The notes beneath the pieces were generated by a model that was given only the letters and a program-made list of their open reading frames with translations, was not told the origin of the DNA and did no database searches. The position numbers and the translations under genes are program-made. Of a DNA stretch of 64,000 nucleotides, positions 1 to 9,617 are shown piece after piece; position 1 is the stretch's first letter, and each line of letters starts with the position of its first letter. This DNA comes from Flavobacterium sp. LMO8 (lineage in GTDB: Bacteria; Bacteroidota; Bacteroidia; Flavobacteriales; Flavobacteriaceae): assembly GCF_009495755.1 (NCBI RefSeq), contig NZ_WIBJ01000028.1:145588-209587 (forward strand), read 5' to 3'.

Positions 1-288
1 TTTGATAAATGCGATAACGTAAGCTTCTCCTTTTGATCCTATCACGTTAGTTTCTATTTGAGCTGAATTTAAACCATTTTTCCATTGAATTCCTCCTTTT
101 GGAAACGAGCCAAAATCTTTAACTTCACCAATTTTAGATTTTAGACTTGGATCTTCTTTGATGAATTTTTTTGCAATTACATATTCCGTGGAATTTGATA
201 TTTTAATATAATTTCCAACGGCAATTATTAATTTTAAAGAGAAAATAATAATTATAACATAAATAATAATTTTAATTAGTTTTTTCAT
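1..288 (-). CDS. Partial small membrane-anchored protein, possibly Coa1-like
   Basis: The gene starts at the ATG complementary to 286-288 and runs off the left edge, so only the first 96 codons are present. Residues 1-25 form one hydrophobic segment rich in Ile and Leu, which fits an N-terminal anchor. The rest is a short soluble part with the pattern IGEVKDFGSFPKGGIQW followed by a G-S-K-G-E-A-Y-V strand. That resembles the small Coa1/Tim21-like proteins annotated in flavobacteria as cytochrome oxidase assembly factors, but the match is from memory and weak. The gene begins 8 nt after the dusB stop on the same strand, so the two are probably co-transcribed. Function is unproven. Confidence 0.5.
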   Translation of the reverse strand, partial: MKKLIKIIIYVIIIIFSLKLIIAVGNYIKISNSTEYVIAKKFIKEDPSLKSKIGEVKDFGSFPKGGIQWKNGLNSAQIETNVIGSKGEAYVIAFIK

Positions 289-296
289 CTTTAGGT

Positions 297-1298
297 TTAG
301 TTAAATTCTCCAAAAACATAATCCGCATACACCTGCTCAATCTCCGTAAAAACATCTAATAATTGATTAATACCATCTGTGGTAACCAATTTTTGTTTGT
401 ATTCTTTAAAACCGTGAATGCCTTTGAAATAATTGGTATAATGACGACGCATTTCGTTGATGCCTAAACGTTCGCCTTTCCATTCGATACTCCAAATTAA
501 GTGGTTTCTTGCAGCTTCAATTCGGTCATTCATACTTGGTGGTGCTAATTTTTCTCCTGTGGCAAAATAATGTTTAATTTCATTAAAAATCCACGGATAA
601 CCAATCGCAGCACGACCAATCATCATACCGTCTAAACCGTATTTATTTTTGTATTCCAATGCTTTTTCAGGTGAATCGATATCGCCATTTCCAAAAATCG
701 GCATTGTAATTCTTGGATTATTTTTTACTCGTTCAATATGACTCCAATCCGAATGACCTTTGTACATTTGAGCACGTGTTCTAGCATGAACCGTTAAGGC
801 TTGCACACCAATGTCTTGCAAACGTTCGGCAACTTCATCAATGTTTATAGAGCTTTCATCCCAACCTAAGCGTGTTTTCACGGTAACAGGCAAACTAGTG
901 CCTTTAATAACCGCTTTTGTTAATCGCACCATTAAATCTACATCTTTTAAAACGCCTGCTCCAGCACCTTTACAAACTACTTTCTTTACAGGACAACCAA
1001 AATTGATGTCTACCAAATCAGGTTGAACAGCATCCACAATTCTTGATGACATTTCCATAGCTTCTTCGTCGCCGCCAAAAATTTGAATTCCTACGGGGCG
1101 TTCGTAATCAAAAATATCTAGTTTTTGCTTACTTTTCATAGCATCACGAATTAATCCTTCCGAAGAAATAAATTCAGAATACATTAAATCAGCGCCATGT
1201 AATTTGCATAAACGACGAAATGGTGGGTCACTCACGTCTTCCATTGGGGCTAATAATAAAGGAAAATCGGGTAGTATGATGTTACCAATTTTAGGCAT
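297..1298 (-). CDS. dusB: tRNA-dihydrouridine synthase, DusB family
   Basis: This FMN- and NADPH-dependent enzyme reduces uridine to dihydrouridine in the D-loop of tRNAs. The 333-residue protein opens with the FMN-binding segment LAPMEDVSDPPFRRL (residues 16-30). It carries the NFGCP motif at 99-103 with the catalytic Cys102, followed by the VKTRLGWD strand and the VHARTRAQMYKG segment near the active site. Length and motif order are those of a normal full-length family member. The first ATG gives the expected N-terminus. A small membrane protein gene follows 8 nt downstream on the same strand. lepA is divergent, separated by 329 bp that include an inverted repeat. Confidence 0.95.
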   Translation of the reverse strand: MPKIGNIILPDFPLLLAPMEDVSDPPFRRLCKLHGADLMYSEFISSEGLIRDAMKSKQKLDIFDYERPVGIQIFGGDEEAMEMSSRIVDAVQPDLVDINFGCPVKKVVCKGAGAGVLKDVDLMVRLTKAVIKGTSLPVTVKTRLGWDESSINIDEVAERLQDIGVQALTVHARTRAQMYKGHSDWSHIERVKNNPRITMPIFGNGDIDSPEKALEYKNKYGLDGMMIGRAAIGYPWIFNEIKHYFATGEKLAPPSMNDRIEAARNHLIWSIEWKGERLGINEMRRHYTNYFKGIHGFKEYKQKLVTTDGINQLLDVFTEIEQVYADYVFGEFN

Positions 1299-1361
1299 AA
1301 TGCTTCAATTTTTTTGCAAAAATACGACAAGATTTTTTAATTATTGTTTTTTTAAGTTTTT

Positions 1362-1513
1362 ACCACATAGAAGCATAGTTGATTTGGATTGAAAAATAGA
1401 AGCTTCGCTTTAAGATAGTTTATGTAGGTTTTTAAGATTACATCAGCCTATGTGCGTATGCAAATACTATGAATTCCTCTAGCCTTTATTAAAATTCTAT
1501 GTTTCTATGTGGT
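1362..1513. repeat. Imperfect inverted repeat, possible miniature dispersed element
   Basis: The left arm ACCACATAGAAGCATAG (1362-1378) is the reverse complement of the right arm CTATGTTTCTATGTGGT (1497-1513) at 16 of 17 positions. The arms are separated by 118 bp. Strings of the CTATGTnTCTATGTGGT type are, as I recall, common in flavobacterial intergenic DNA, so this could be one copy of a REP-like family. No target duplication is evident. Confidence 0.5.
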
Positions 1514-1548
1514 TTGCATTCTTTTTTGAAATTTGGAGTTGCTTTTTG

Positions 1549-1581
1549 TTGATATACAATCAAAACTTTAGCTTATATTTG
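1549..1581 (+). promoter_or_regulatory. lepA promoter
   Basis: The -33 TTG (1549-1551) and the -7 box TATATTTG (1574-1581) are separated by 22 bp. They match the Bacteroidota consensus TTG-N17-23-TAnnTTTG exactly. Transcription would start near 1587, about 40 nt before the lepA ATG. Confidence 0.75.
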
Positions 1582-1627
1582 CAGATTAAATACACTTGTA
1601 TTTTACAAAAATTGATAGCATTAGAAG

Positions 1628-3424
1628 ATGAAGAAAATAAGAAATTTTTGCATTATTGCGCACATCGACCATGGCAAAAGTACTTTGGCTGATCGTTTAT
1701 TAGGAGCTACACAAACCGTAACAGCTCGTGAAGAAAAAGCGCAATTATTAGATAATATGGATTTGGAACGTGAACGTGGTATTACCATAAAAAGTCACGC
1801 TATTCAAATGGAATATACCTACAAAGGGGAAGATTATATTTTAAACTTAATAGACACTCCAGGTCACGTAGATTTTTCTTACGAAGTTTCGCGTTCTATT
1901 GCAGCTTGTGAAGGGGCGTTATTAATTGTAGATGCTGCACAAAGTATTCAAGCTCAAACCATTTCAAATTTATATTTGGCTTTAGAGAATGACTTGGAAA
2001 TTATTCCGGTTTTAAATAAAGTTGATTTACCAAGCGCTAATCCTGAAGAAGTTAGTGATGATATTATTGATTTATTAGGATGTAAATTAGAAGATATTAT
2101 TCACGCTTCTGGAAAAACAGGTTTTGGAGTTGAAAACATTTTAGCTGCAATTATTGAGAAAATTCCTGCTCCTAAAGGAGATAAAGATGAGCCATTACAA
2201 GCATTAATATTTGATTCACATTACAATCCATTTAGAGGAATTGAAGTAATTTTTCGTGTAATTAATGGAGAAATTAAAAAAGGCCAAAAAATTAAATTCA
2301 TGGCCACTGGCAATGAGTATTTTGCGGATGAAGTAGGAACATTGAAATTGAATCAAGTTCCAAAAAGTGTTATTTCTACTGGTGATGTTGGTTATTTAGT
2401 TTCTGGAATAAAAGAAGCTAAAGAGGTAAAAGTAGGAGATACTATTACCGATGCAAAAACACCAACTACCAATATGATTACAGGTTTTGAAGATGTAAAA
2501 CCAATGGTATTTGCGGGAATCTACCCTGTTGATACAGAAGATTATGAAGATTTACGCGCTTCAATGGAAAAACTTCAGCTAAATGATGCTTCTTTAGTGT
2601 TTGCTGCGGAGAGTTCGGCGGCATTAGGATTTGGTTTCCGTTGTGGATTCTTAGGAATGCTTCACATGGAAATTATCCAAGAGCGTTTAGAGCGTGAGTT
2701 TGATATGACCGTAATTACTACTGTTCCTAACGTTTCGTATCATGCGTACACTAAAAAAGAACCGGATACTATTTTAATTGTAAATAATCCTTCTGATTTA
2801 CCTGAACCATCTAAATTAGATAGAGTAGAAGAGCCATATATCAAAGCAACGATCATTACAAAATCGGATTTTGTTGGAAACGTAATGAGTTTATGTATTG
2901 AAAAACGTGGTCAAATTACTAATCAGACCTATTTAACAACTGAGCGTGTTGAGTTAAATTTTGATATGCCGTTAGCGGAAATTGTATTCGATTTTTACGA
3001 CCGATTAAAAACAGTTTCTAAAGGATATGCTTCTTTTGATTATCATCCAATAGGAATGCGTGAATCAAAATTAGTTCGTTTAGATGTATTATTAAATGCA
3101 CAACCAGTAGATGCACTTTCTGCATTAATTCATGAAAGTAATGCTTACTATATAGGTAAAAAAATGTGTGAAAAACTAAAAGAGTTAATCCCAAGACAAC
3201 AGTTTGATATTCCTATTCAAGCAGCAATTGGGGCAAAAGTAATAGCACGTGAAACGATTAAAGCCTTACGAAAAGATGTTACCGCTAAATGTTATGGTGG
3301 AGATATTTCTCGTAAGCGTAAATTATTAGAAAAACAGAAAAAAGGTAAAAAACGTATGCGCCAAGTAGGAAACGTAGAAATTCCGCAAGAAGCGTTTATG
3401 GCAGTGTTGAAATTAAATGATTAA
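1628..3424 (+). CDS. lepA: Elongation factor 4 (LepA), ribosome back-translocase GTPase
   Basis: LepA is a translational GTPase that acts on stalled or mis-translocated ribosomes. The 598-residue length is standard. G1 is AHIDHGKST (11-19), G3 is DTPGH (76-80) and G4 is NKVD (130-133). The conserved switch I element [10 protein letters not shown] is present. The C-terminal LepA-specific domain ends with the typical basic stretch [18 protein letters not shown]. The start is the ATG at 1628, preceded by a consensus promoter at 1549-1581. The gene stands alone, with a strong hairpin terminator right after it at 3444-3481. Confidence 0.97.
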   Translation: MKKIRNFCIIAHIDHGKSTLADRLLGATQTVTAREEKAQLLDNMDLERERGITIKSHAIQMEYTYKGEDYILNLIDTPGHVDFSYEVSRSIAACEGALLIVDAAQSIQAQTISNLYLALENDLEIIPVLNKVDLPSANPEEVSDDIIDLLGCKLEDIIHASGKTGFGVENILAAIIEKIPAPKGDKDEPLQALIFDSHYNPFRGIEVIFRVINGEIKKGQKIKFMATGNEYFADEVGTLKLNQVPKSVISTGDVGYLVSGIKEAKEVKVGDTITDAKTPTTNMITGFEDVKPMVFAGIYPVDTEDYEDLRASMEKLQLNDASLVFAAESSAALGFGFRCGFLGMLHMEIIQERLEREFDMTVITTVPNVSYHAYTKKEPDTILIVNNPSDLPEPSKLDRVEEPYIKATIITKSDFVGNVMSLCIEKRGQITNQTYLTTERVELNFDMPLAEIVFDFYDRLKTVSKGYASFDYHPIGMRESKLVRLDVLLNAQPVDALSALIHESNAYYIGKKMCEKLKELIPRQQFDIPIQAAIGAKVIARETIKALRKDVTAKCYGGDISRKRKLLEKQKKGKKRMRQVGNVEIPQEAFMAVLKLND

Positions 3425-3443
3425 CAAATAATCAATAAATTGT

Positions 3444-3481
3444 AAAAAAGTTTGAATTTTTATTAACATTCAAACTTTTTT
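3444..3481 (+). terminator. Terminator after lepA
   Basis: Fourteen-base arms AAAAAAGTTTGAAT (3444-3457) and ATTCAAACTTTTTT (3468-3481) enclose a 10-nt loop, and the T-run lies at the end of the stem. It separates lepA from the adhesin gene. Confidence 0.8.
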
Positions 3482-3550
3482 AATTTAAAATATTCTGTTT
3501 TTATCTTTTTTCATTACATTTATATCAATGTTTTATAATCTAATAGAATC

Positions 3551-6500
3551 TTGAAATATCTACTACTAATATCCGCCTTTATATACTCAAATTGTTTGTT
3601 TTCACAAGCTATAACAGTTGATAATACTACAAATTCGCCTGCTCAGTTAGTTGATTTGTTACTAGGAAATTCATGTGTTGAAGTCTCTAATATATCGGTT
3701 TCTTCCACACAGTCTGTTGCTTATTTTAATCAAAATGGTTCTACTTTTCCTATTTCGGAAGGAATTATAATTAGAAATGGCATTGCAACTCATACGCAAG
3801 GTCCATACACCGGTGTTAATTTGAGTAGCAGTGTTAATTCGCCTGGCGATCCATTTTTACAGAGTTTAAGTGATAGCAATGGTGGTGCAAGTCCAATAGT
3901 AGATGCCGAATATTTAGAGTTTGATTTTATTCCTCTTTCAAATAGTTTTAGTTTTAACTTTTTATTTGCTTCAAACGAGTACGGTTTTTATCAATGCGAA
4001 TTTAGTGATGTTTTTGCGTTTGAATTAACAAATTTAACTTCAGGAGTTTCAAATAATTTAGCTGTAATTCCCGGAACAAATACACCTGTTTCTGTTACTA
4101 CGATAAGAAATAGTATTTATAATGACCCATCTAGTCCTAATAATAGTTGTGCTTCTGTAAACCCAACTTTTTTCGGAATTTATAATGTGCCAAATCCAAC
4201 TTCTTCACTTAATATGCGAGGACAAACAGTAGTAATGAATGCTTCTTCTGTTGTTGTTCCAAACACGCCATATAGAATTCGTTTAATAATTGGCGATTAT
4301 GGTAATTCGGGTTTTGATTCTGCTGTGTTTATTGCTGCTGGAAGTTTTTCAACAACTTTAGATTTGGGTCCAGATCAAATTATTTGTACAGGAGATACGG
4401 TTCAACTAAATACTAATTTAGATAATACATTTACTTATACTTGGTATGAAAATGGATTTCCAATTCCTGGGGTAACGAATCCTTCTTACACCGTTACTCA
4501 TGCTGGAACTTATACAGTTGAAGCAGTAAGAGGAACATGTACGATTACAGATACTATTGTGTTTACCGATTTAGTAGTTACAAATCCTCCCAATTTATTA
4601 ACTTGTAATACGGGTGCCGCTTCTTATAATTTCAATTTAACAACTAATGATGAAGTAGCTTTAGGAATAGATTCGGCTACTTACGATGTTTTTTATTATG
4701 AAACGCCTGCTGATATTGTAGCGAATAATCCAATTCCAAATGGAAATTTAACTTCTTACTCGAGTTCTGGAGGACAAACAATCTTTATCAAAATATTCAA
4801 TACAATTTCAGGAAATTTTTGTGATGCAGAATATCCTTTTGATTTAATTGTAACAGATGTAGTAGTTGCAACATCACCAAGTCCAATTTCAGTTTGTGAA
4901 ACACAAGGTGGAACAAATTATACGTTTACAACGACTACGACAGATGAAGTGTTGAATGGTCAATCGCCAGCAAATTATAATGTTACTTATTATAATTCTG
5001 TTGGAGAAGCTTCCTCGGGAACAAATCCTATAACTTTTATTACAATTCCAAACGGAACGACTACAGTTACTGTTGGAATCCGAATTCAAGACAATTCAAA
5101 TCCAATTTGTTTTGATGTTACTTCTCTGACGATTACGGTTAATCCGCTACCAGTTGTAGATGATATTCCAGATCCAATTGAATGTAGTCAATTTACATTG
5201 CCAGTTATTGTGAATGGAACGTATTATCTGTTGCCAGGCGGACCAACAACACCTGGGCAAGTACAATTTAATATTGGAGATATTTTAGTAGATGGAGGAA
5301 CGTATTATATTTTTGCGGGTCCAGATGCAAATGGTTGTACAAATGAAGAGAGTTTTAATCTGACTTTAATTAACGAATATGTTCCACAGTTAGACCATTG
5401 TGGTAGATTTATTGTACCTACACCACCAGAAAATATTGGGAATTATTACACACAACCAGGAGGACCTTCAGGAACTGGAGTTATTGTTCCAGCAGGAACA
5501 GAATATTTGAATACAACAGCCGCAACTTTTACAGAGACTTTATATTATTATGCAGAAGTAAATGGAGTGTTTTGTAGAGATGACCAATTTATTTTCTACA
5601 TTCATCCATTGCCATTAGCAAATGATCCTGCAGATGTTGTGAGTTGTGATAATTATATTTTACCTGCATTAGTAAATGGTAATTATTTTTCTGGGCCAAA
5701 TGGCTCAGGAACTCCTTTATTTGCGGGTGATGTAATAAGTGTATCCGGACCTAATTTCCCAGGTACGTATTACGTTTACAATCAGTTGGCTCATACAACA
5801 AGTTCAGGAGCGCCAGGAAGTTGTCCTTTAGAAAATCCATTTTTGATTGATTTGGTAGATACTTCTGTTTTTACTGCGGTTTCAGGTTGTGGTGTTTACA
5901 CATTGCCTGCCGTTCCATTCGGAGGATATTTTACAGCACCTAATGGTGGAGGCACTCCAATTATAGATTTGAATATTACTTCTTCACAAGTTGTATATTA
6001 TTTTACAAATACAACAACGTTACCTAATTGTACTTCTAACTTGAATTATAACATCACAATTCATCCATTACCACCTGTAGATACAATCGTAAGTGATGTT
6101 TATTGTGGTGAATTTGTTTTACCTGTTTTAACGAATAGTACCTACTATACTTTATCTGGTGGTCCAACAGTAATTGGCCAACAACAATTAAATGCTGGCG
6201 AAATAATTGATTTAACAGGATTAAATTTATCGCCTGGAACCTATTATATTTACAACGGACCCGATGCTAATAACTGCGAAAACGAATCTAGTTTTACGAT
6301 TTCTTTGGATCCATTTCCACCTGCTGATAACGTTACAGGTAGAACAGAATGCTTGCCTTATACGATAGGAACAATTACAAACGGAACAGTTTATACGGCG
6401 CCTGGTGGGCCAAGTGGAGGAGGAACAGTGGTTTCTTCAACCCAAGTTTTTGATACTACTCAAACTTTCTATTTGTATAATATTGATACTACAACAGGTT

Positions 6501-7810
6501 GTGAAATCAATCGTCCTTTTACCATTACATACAGCGGTATTAATTTGCCTGATTATATTGCTCCACCATTATGTGAGTTTGATAATTATCAATTGCCACC
6601 ATTAACACACGTAGCGCCAACACCCTTTAATTATACGATAGGATATTTTTATAATCCAAATGGAGTAAATCCTGTGCCGCCAGGAACTATTTTTAATACA
6701 CCAAATACAACTACAACAATTTATGTGTACGCAGTAAATGGAGATCGAACTATTTGTACACAAGAAGATAGTTTTGATATTGTAGTTTCCGAAACACCTA
6801 ACTTAGCTACTTTGGGCTTGGTTTTCGATAATGAAGAATGCGGAACCTATGTGTTGCCAACATTGCCAACAACAACTTATAACATTGGTTATTATTCACA
6901 ATCAGGTGGAAATGCTGCTGATTTGATTACGAATTTGAATATTTCAGCTCCAGGAACCTATACGTATTATGTGTATGCTTCGGCTATTGGTAATCCAAAT
7001 TGTAATGATGAAATTTCATTTACTTTCACAGTTCATCCATTGTTAGATAATCCGATTCAAGGAGGAATTATTTGTGTAGATTCTCAAACGGGTGATGTAT
7101 TAAGAACATTTACTATGAATTCTGGTCTAAATCCTGCATTTTTTACCGTGAATTGGTATTTAAATGGGACTTTGATGGGAACGGGACCAAGTTATACCGC
7201 TTCGCAAGCAGGTGTTTATACGGTTGAATTTATAAAACTTACACCAGATGTAGGAGCCAATTGTAACTATAACACAACTACTGTAACTATTACTCAGTCA
7301 GGTCCAGCTGTTGCTGATTTTACGGTGAGTACTCCGTTTGAAAATAACACCTTTATCACTGTAAATTTAACGGGTGGATTTGGAGATTATCTGTATCAAT
7401 TGGTTTATCCGGATGGAAGTGTAACCGAATATCAATCAAGTAATGTGTTTACTAATTTGCCAACAGGTGAATACTACGTAAATATTTATGATATTTTAGG
7501 AGGATGTTCTCCAACAATTGTAGGTCCAATTTACATCATCAATTATCCAAATTATTTCACTCCAAATGGAGATGGAGTTAACGACAATTGGAACATTTGG
7601 GATTTAAGTCATCAGCCAGATGCGGTGATTAATATTTTTGATCGTTACGGAAAATTCTTAAAACAAATGTCGCCTGCGAGTTCAGGTTGGGACGGAACAT
7701 ACAATGGTGAAGCATTGCCATCTACCGATTATTGGTTTACAGTAGAGTACTTGCCTCAGAATGGTACGACAAAACAAATTTTTAAAGCGCATTTTTCTCT
7801 GAAGCGATAA
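3551..7810 (+). CDS. Large T9SS-secreted adhesin-like protein with choice-of-anchor L and type B sorting domains
   Basis: This is a 1,419-residue surface or secreted protein. The start is TTG at 3551, because the only nearby upstream ATG (3528) is followed almost at once by a stop. Residues 1-19 are a signal peptide ending around LFSQ. About residues 30-260 match the choice-of-anchor L domain (strings such as FNFLFASNEYGFYQCEFSDVF). An Ig/PKD-like domain follows (about 270-340). From about 530 to 1180 there are diverged modules of 75-95 residues, each starting near C-x-x-Y/F-x-L/V-P and containing a Y-Y or Y-F then GG/G-P pattern. The last ~85 residues, from NYFTPNGDGVND, form the gliding-motility-associated C-terminal (type B) sorting domain recognised by the type IX secretion system. 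The ligand is unknown. Confidence 0.9.
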   Translation: MKYLLLISAFIYSNCLFSQAITVDNTTNSPAQLVDLLLGNSCVEVSNISVSSTQSVAYFNQNGSTFPISEGIIIRNGIATHTQGPYTGVNLSSSVNSPGDPFLQSLSDSNGGASPIVDAEYLEFDFIPLSNSFSFNFLFASNEYGFYQCEFSDVFAFELTNLTSGVSNNLAVIPGTNTPVSVTTIRNSIYNDPSSPNNSCASVNPTFFGIYNVPNPTSSLNMRGQTVVMNASSVVVPNTPYRIRLIIGDYGNSGFDSAVFIAAGSFSTTLDLGPDQIICTGDTVQLNTNLDNTFTYTWYENGFPIPGVTNPSYTVTHAGTYTVEAVRGTCTITDTIVFTDLVVTNPPNLLTCNTGAASYNFNLTTNDEVALGIDSATYDVFYYETPADIVANNPIPNGNLTSYSSSGGQTIFIKIFNTISGNFCDAEYPFDLIVTDVVVATSPSPISVCETQGGTNYTFTTTTTDEVLNGQSPANYNVTYYNSVGEASSGTNPITFITIPNGTTTVTVGIRIQDNSNPICFDVTSLTITVNPLPVVDDIPDPIECSQFTLPVIVNGTYYLLPGGPTTPGQVQFNIGDILVDGGTYYIFAGPDANGCTNEESFNLTLINEYVPQLDHCGRFIVPTPPENIGNYYTQPGGPSGTGVIVPAGTEYLNTTAATFTETLYYYAEVNGVFCRDDQFIFYIHPLPLANDPADVVSCDNYILPALVNGNYFSGPNGSGTPLFAGDVISVSGPNFPGTYYVYNQLAHTTSSGAPGSCPLENPFLIDLVDTSVFTAVSGCGVYTLPAVPFGGYFTAPNGGGTPIIDLNITSSQVVYYFTNTTTLPNCTSNLNYNITIHPLPPVDTIVSDVYCGEFVLPVLTNSTYYTLSGGPTVIGQQQLNAGEIIDLTGLNLSPGTYYIYNGPDANNCENESSFTISLDPFPPADNVTGRTECLPYTIGTITNGTVYTAPGGPSGGGTVVSSTQVFDTTQTFYLYNIDTTTGCEINRPFTITYSGINLPDYIAPPLCEFDNYQLPPLTHVAPTPFNYTIGYFYNPNGVNPVPPGTIFNTPNTTTTIYVYAVNGDRTICTQEDSFDIVVSETPNLATLGLVFDNEECGTYVLPTLPTTTYNIGYYSQSGGNAADLITNLNISAPGTYTYYVYASAIGNPNCNDEISFTFTVHPLLDNPIQGGIICVDSQTGDVLRTFTMNSGLNPAFFTVNWYLNGTLMGTGPSYTASQAGVYTVEFIKLTPDVGANCNYNTTTVTITQSGPAVADFTVSTPFENNTFITVNLTGGFGDYLYQLVYPDGSVTEYQSSNVFTNLPTGEYYVNIYDILGGCSPTIVGPIYIINYPNYFTPNGDGVNDNWNIWDLSHQPDAVINIFDRYGKFLKQMSPASSGWDGTYNGEALPSTDYWFTVEYLPQNGTTKQIFKAHFSLKR

Positions 7811-7849
7811 ATTTATTAACATTAACAATTGACTGATTTTCTTTTTGTG

Positions 7850-7866
7850 AAAGTTGAAGTAACTTT
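7850..7866. promoter_or_regulatory. Inverted repeat just upstream of umuC, possible operator
   Basis: AAAGTT (7850-7855) and AACTTT (7861-7866) are perfect 6-bp arms around a 5-nt spacer, ending 5 nt before the umuC ATG. The right arm overlaps TAACTTTA, one base off the -7 consensus, but no TTG lies at a proper distance. It could be a damage-responsive operator or chance in AT-rich DNA. Confidence 0.25.
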
Positions 7867-7871
7867 ACAAG

Positions 7872-9137
7872 ATGTATGCTTTAGTCGATTGTAATAACTT
7901 TTACGTTTCGTGCGAACGTGTTTTTCAGCCTCATTTGAATGGTAAGCCTGTCGTTGTTTTGTCTAATAATGATGGTTGTATTATTTCGCGTAGTAATGAG
8001 GCTAAAGCTCTTGGAATTTCTATGGGTGCGCCCGAATTCAAAGTTCAAGATGTAATTAAACAGCACAATATACAAGTTTTCTCTTCTAATTACGCATTGT
8101 ATGGCGATTTGAGTCACCGTGTGATGAAAACACTAGAACATTTTACTCCAAATGTTGAGGTGTATAGTATTGATGAAGCTTTTTTGAATTTTTCAGGTCA
8201 AGATATTTTTGATTATCATGAATATGGTTTACAAATTCGGCAACGTATCATAAAGTGGTTGAGTATTCCTACGGGAATTGGTTTTGCGCCTACCAAAGCA
8301 TTATCTAAAATCGCGAATAAAATTGCGAAGAAATTTCACGAAAGAACACAAGGGGTTTATGTAATCGATACCGATGAGAAACGAATCAAAGCCTTAAAAT
8401 GGACTAAAATTGGCGATGTTTGGGGAATTGGTTTCCGATTAACAAAGAAAATGCAAGCGAAAGGAGTTTTAACCGCTTACGACTTTACTTTGCCTCACAA
8501 CGAATGGTTTATTCGAAAAGAAATGGGAGTGGTAGGAATGCGTTTAAAATACGAATTAGAAGGTAAATCCGTGTTAGAGATGGAAGAACCAAAAGCTAAG
8601 AAAAATATAGCCGTAACTCGTAGTTTCGAAAAAGATATATCCGACTTCAATGAACTTAAAGAACGCGTAGTCACTTTTGCTAGTGTTTGTTCTGAGAAGT
8701 TGCGAAAGCAAAATTCCTGTTGTTATGGTGTGATTTTATATTTGAGCAAAGATAGATTCAAAGCAGACGGAGCAAAATATAGTTTTTATCGTTTGCAAAC
8801 GTTGTCTTTTCCTAGTAATACTGCTTTTTCAATTAGTGGTTTGGCTGTAAAAATGTTGAAAGAATTATATGAAGAAGGCGCTATTTATAAAAAAGCAGGC
8901 GTGATTGTAACCGAAATTATTCCAGCCAACCAAAAGCAGTTTCATTTATTTGATGATGAAAATCCAAAGTTTCAAAAACTAATGGAAGTAATGGATGCTT
9001 ATCACGAGAAAGTAGGAGAGCGTAAAATTCGATTAGCAACTCAAGATTTGAAACGCACTTGGAAAATGAAACAAAATCACTTGTCGAAACGATATACAAC
9101 CAACTTTAACGAATTAATAGAAGTGCAATGCAAGTAA
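7872..9137 (+). CDS. umuC: Y-family DNA polymerase, UmuC subunit of DNA polymerase V
   Basis: This is an error-prone translesion polymerase. The 421-residue protein begins MYALVDCNNFYVSCERVF, with the metal-binding Asp6. The second catalytic pair Asp101-Glu102 lies in YSIDEAF. The thumb has the TGIGFAPTKALSKIANKIAKK segment typical of UmuC. The C-terminal UmuC-specific region (about 330-421) ends in the RKIRLATQDLKRTWKMKQ motif. It overlaps the umuD gene by 10 nt. The order umuC then umuD is the reverse of the Escherichia coli operon. An inverted repeat lies just upstream. Confidence 0.93.
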   Translation: MYALVDCNNFYVSCERVFQPHLNGKPVVVLSNNDGCIISRSNEAKALGISMGAPEFKVQDVIKQHNIQVFSSNYALYGDLSHRVMKTLEHFTPNVEVYSIDEAFLNFSGQDIFDYHEYGLQIRQRIIKWLSIPTGIGFAPTKALSKIANKIAKKFHERTQGVYVIDTDEKRIKALKWTKIGDVWGIGFRLTKKMQAKGVLTAYDFTLPHNEWFIRKEMGVVGMRLKYELEGKSVLEMEEPKAKKNIAVTRSFEKDISDFNELKERVVTFASVCSEKLRKQNSCCYGVILYLSKDRFKADGAKYSFYRLQTLSFPSNTAFSISGLAVKMLKELYEEGAIYKKAGVIVTEIIPANQKQFHLFDDENPKFQKLMEVMDAYHEKVGERKIRLATQDLKRTWKMKQNHLSKRYTTNFNELIEVQCK

Positions 9138-9565
9138 ATCCTAAAATAACATTCTTTATTCCCGATTTGGAAAATCCTATTCCAACATCTTTTATTTCGG
9201 GTGGAATAAAAGCAGGTTTTCCTTCACCAGCTGCTTATTTTGAGGAGTTAAAATTAAGTTTAGATCATCTGTTAGTCAAAAATAGAGAAGCCACTTTTTA
9301 TGCCAAGGCAAGTGGAAATTCCATGATAGGTGCAGGAATTGATGATGGAGATATTTTGGTAATTGATAGAAGTTTGGAACCGAGGAACAATGCTATAGCA
9401 GTTTGCCTTATTGATGGTGAGTTTACCGTAAAAAGAATCAAGAAAGATAATGGCGAAGTGTATTTAATGCCCGAAAATCCACAATATCAACCCATAAAAA
9501 TAGAAGAAGAAAACGAGTTGATAATTTGGGGAATTGTAACCTATGCTATCAAACAAATGAAATAA
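9128..9565 (+). CDS. umuD: UmuD-like S24-family autoprotease subunit
   Basis: This is the regulatory partner of UmuC, expected to cleave itself when RecA filaments form and then join the polymerase. The 145-residue protein shows an Ala29-Gly30 cleavage site in IKAGFPSPA, the nucleophile Ser65 in SGNSMIGAG and the general base Lys102 in GEFTVKRI. All three are spaced as in UmuD. The N-terminal LexA-type DNA-binding domain is absent, as expected for UmuD. Its ATG lies inside the last codons of umuC (10-nt overlap), so translation is probably coupled. A strong terminator follows. Confidence 0.9.
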   Translation: MQVNPKITFFIPDLENPIPTSFISGGIKAGFPSPAAYFEELKLSLDHLLVKNREATFYAKASGNSMIGAGIDDGDILVIDRSLEPRNNAIAVCLIDGEFTVKRIKKDNGEVYLMPENPQYQPIKIEEENELIIWGIVTYAIKQMK

Positions 9566-9599
9566 AAAAAGAGGCTGATGAAAATCAGCCTCTTTTTTT
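9564..9599. terminator. Bidirectional terminator between umuD and ppiD
   Basis: The stem AAAAAAGAGGCTGAT / ATCAGCCTCTTTTTT has a GAAA tetraloop (9580-9583). The A-run and T-run on opposite sides let it serve the convergent genes on both strands. Confidence 0.9.
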
Positions 9600-9617
9600 A
9601 TTTTTAGTCAATCGATA

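Larger units (their letters stand above)
1299..1627. other. Intergenic region between dusB and lepA
   Basis: No coding sequence is supported in these 329 bp. They hold an imperfect 17-bp inverted repeat (1362-1378 and 1497-1513) and the lepA promoter. Between the repeat arms there is a further partial copy-like string (CCTATGTGCGTATG near 1448) but no open frame worth calling. Confidence 0.7.
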
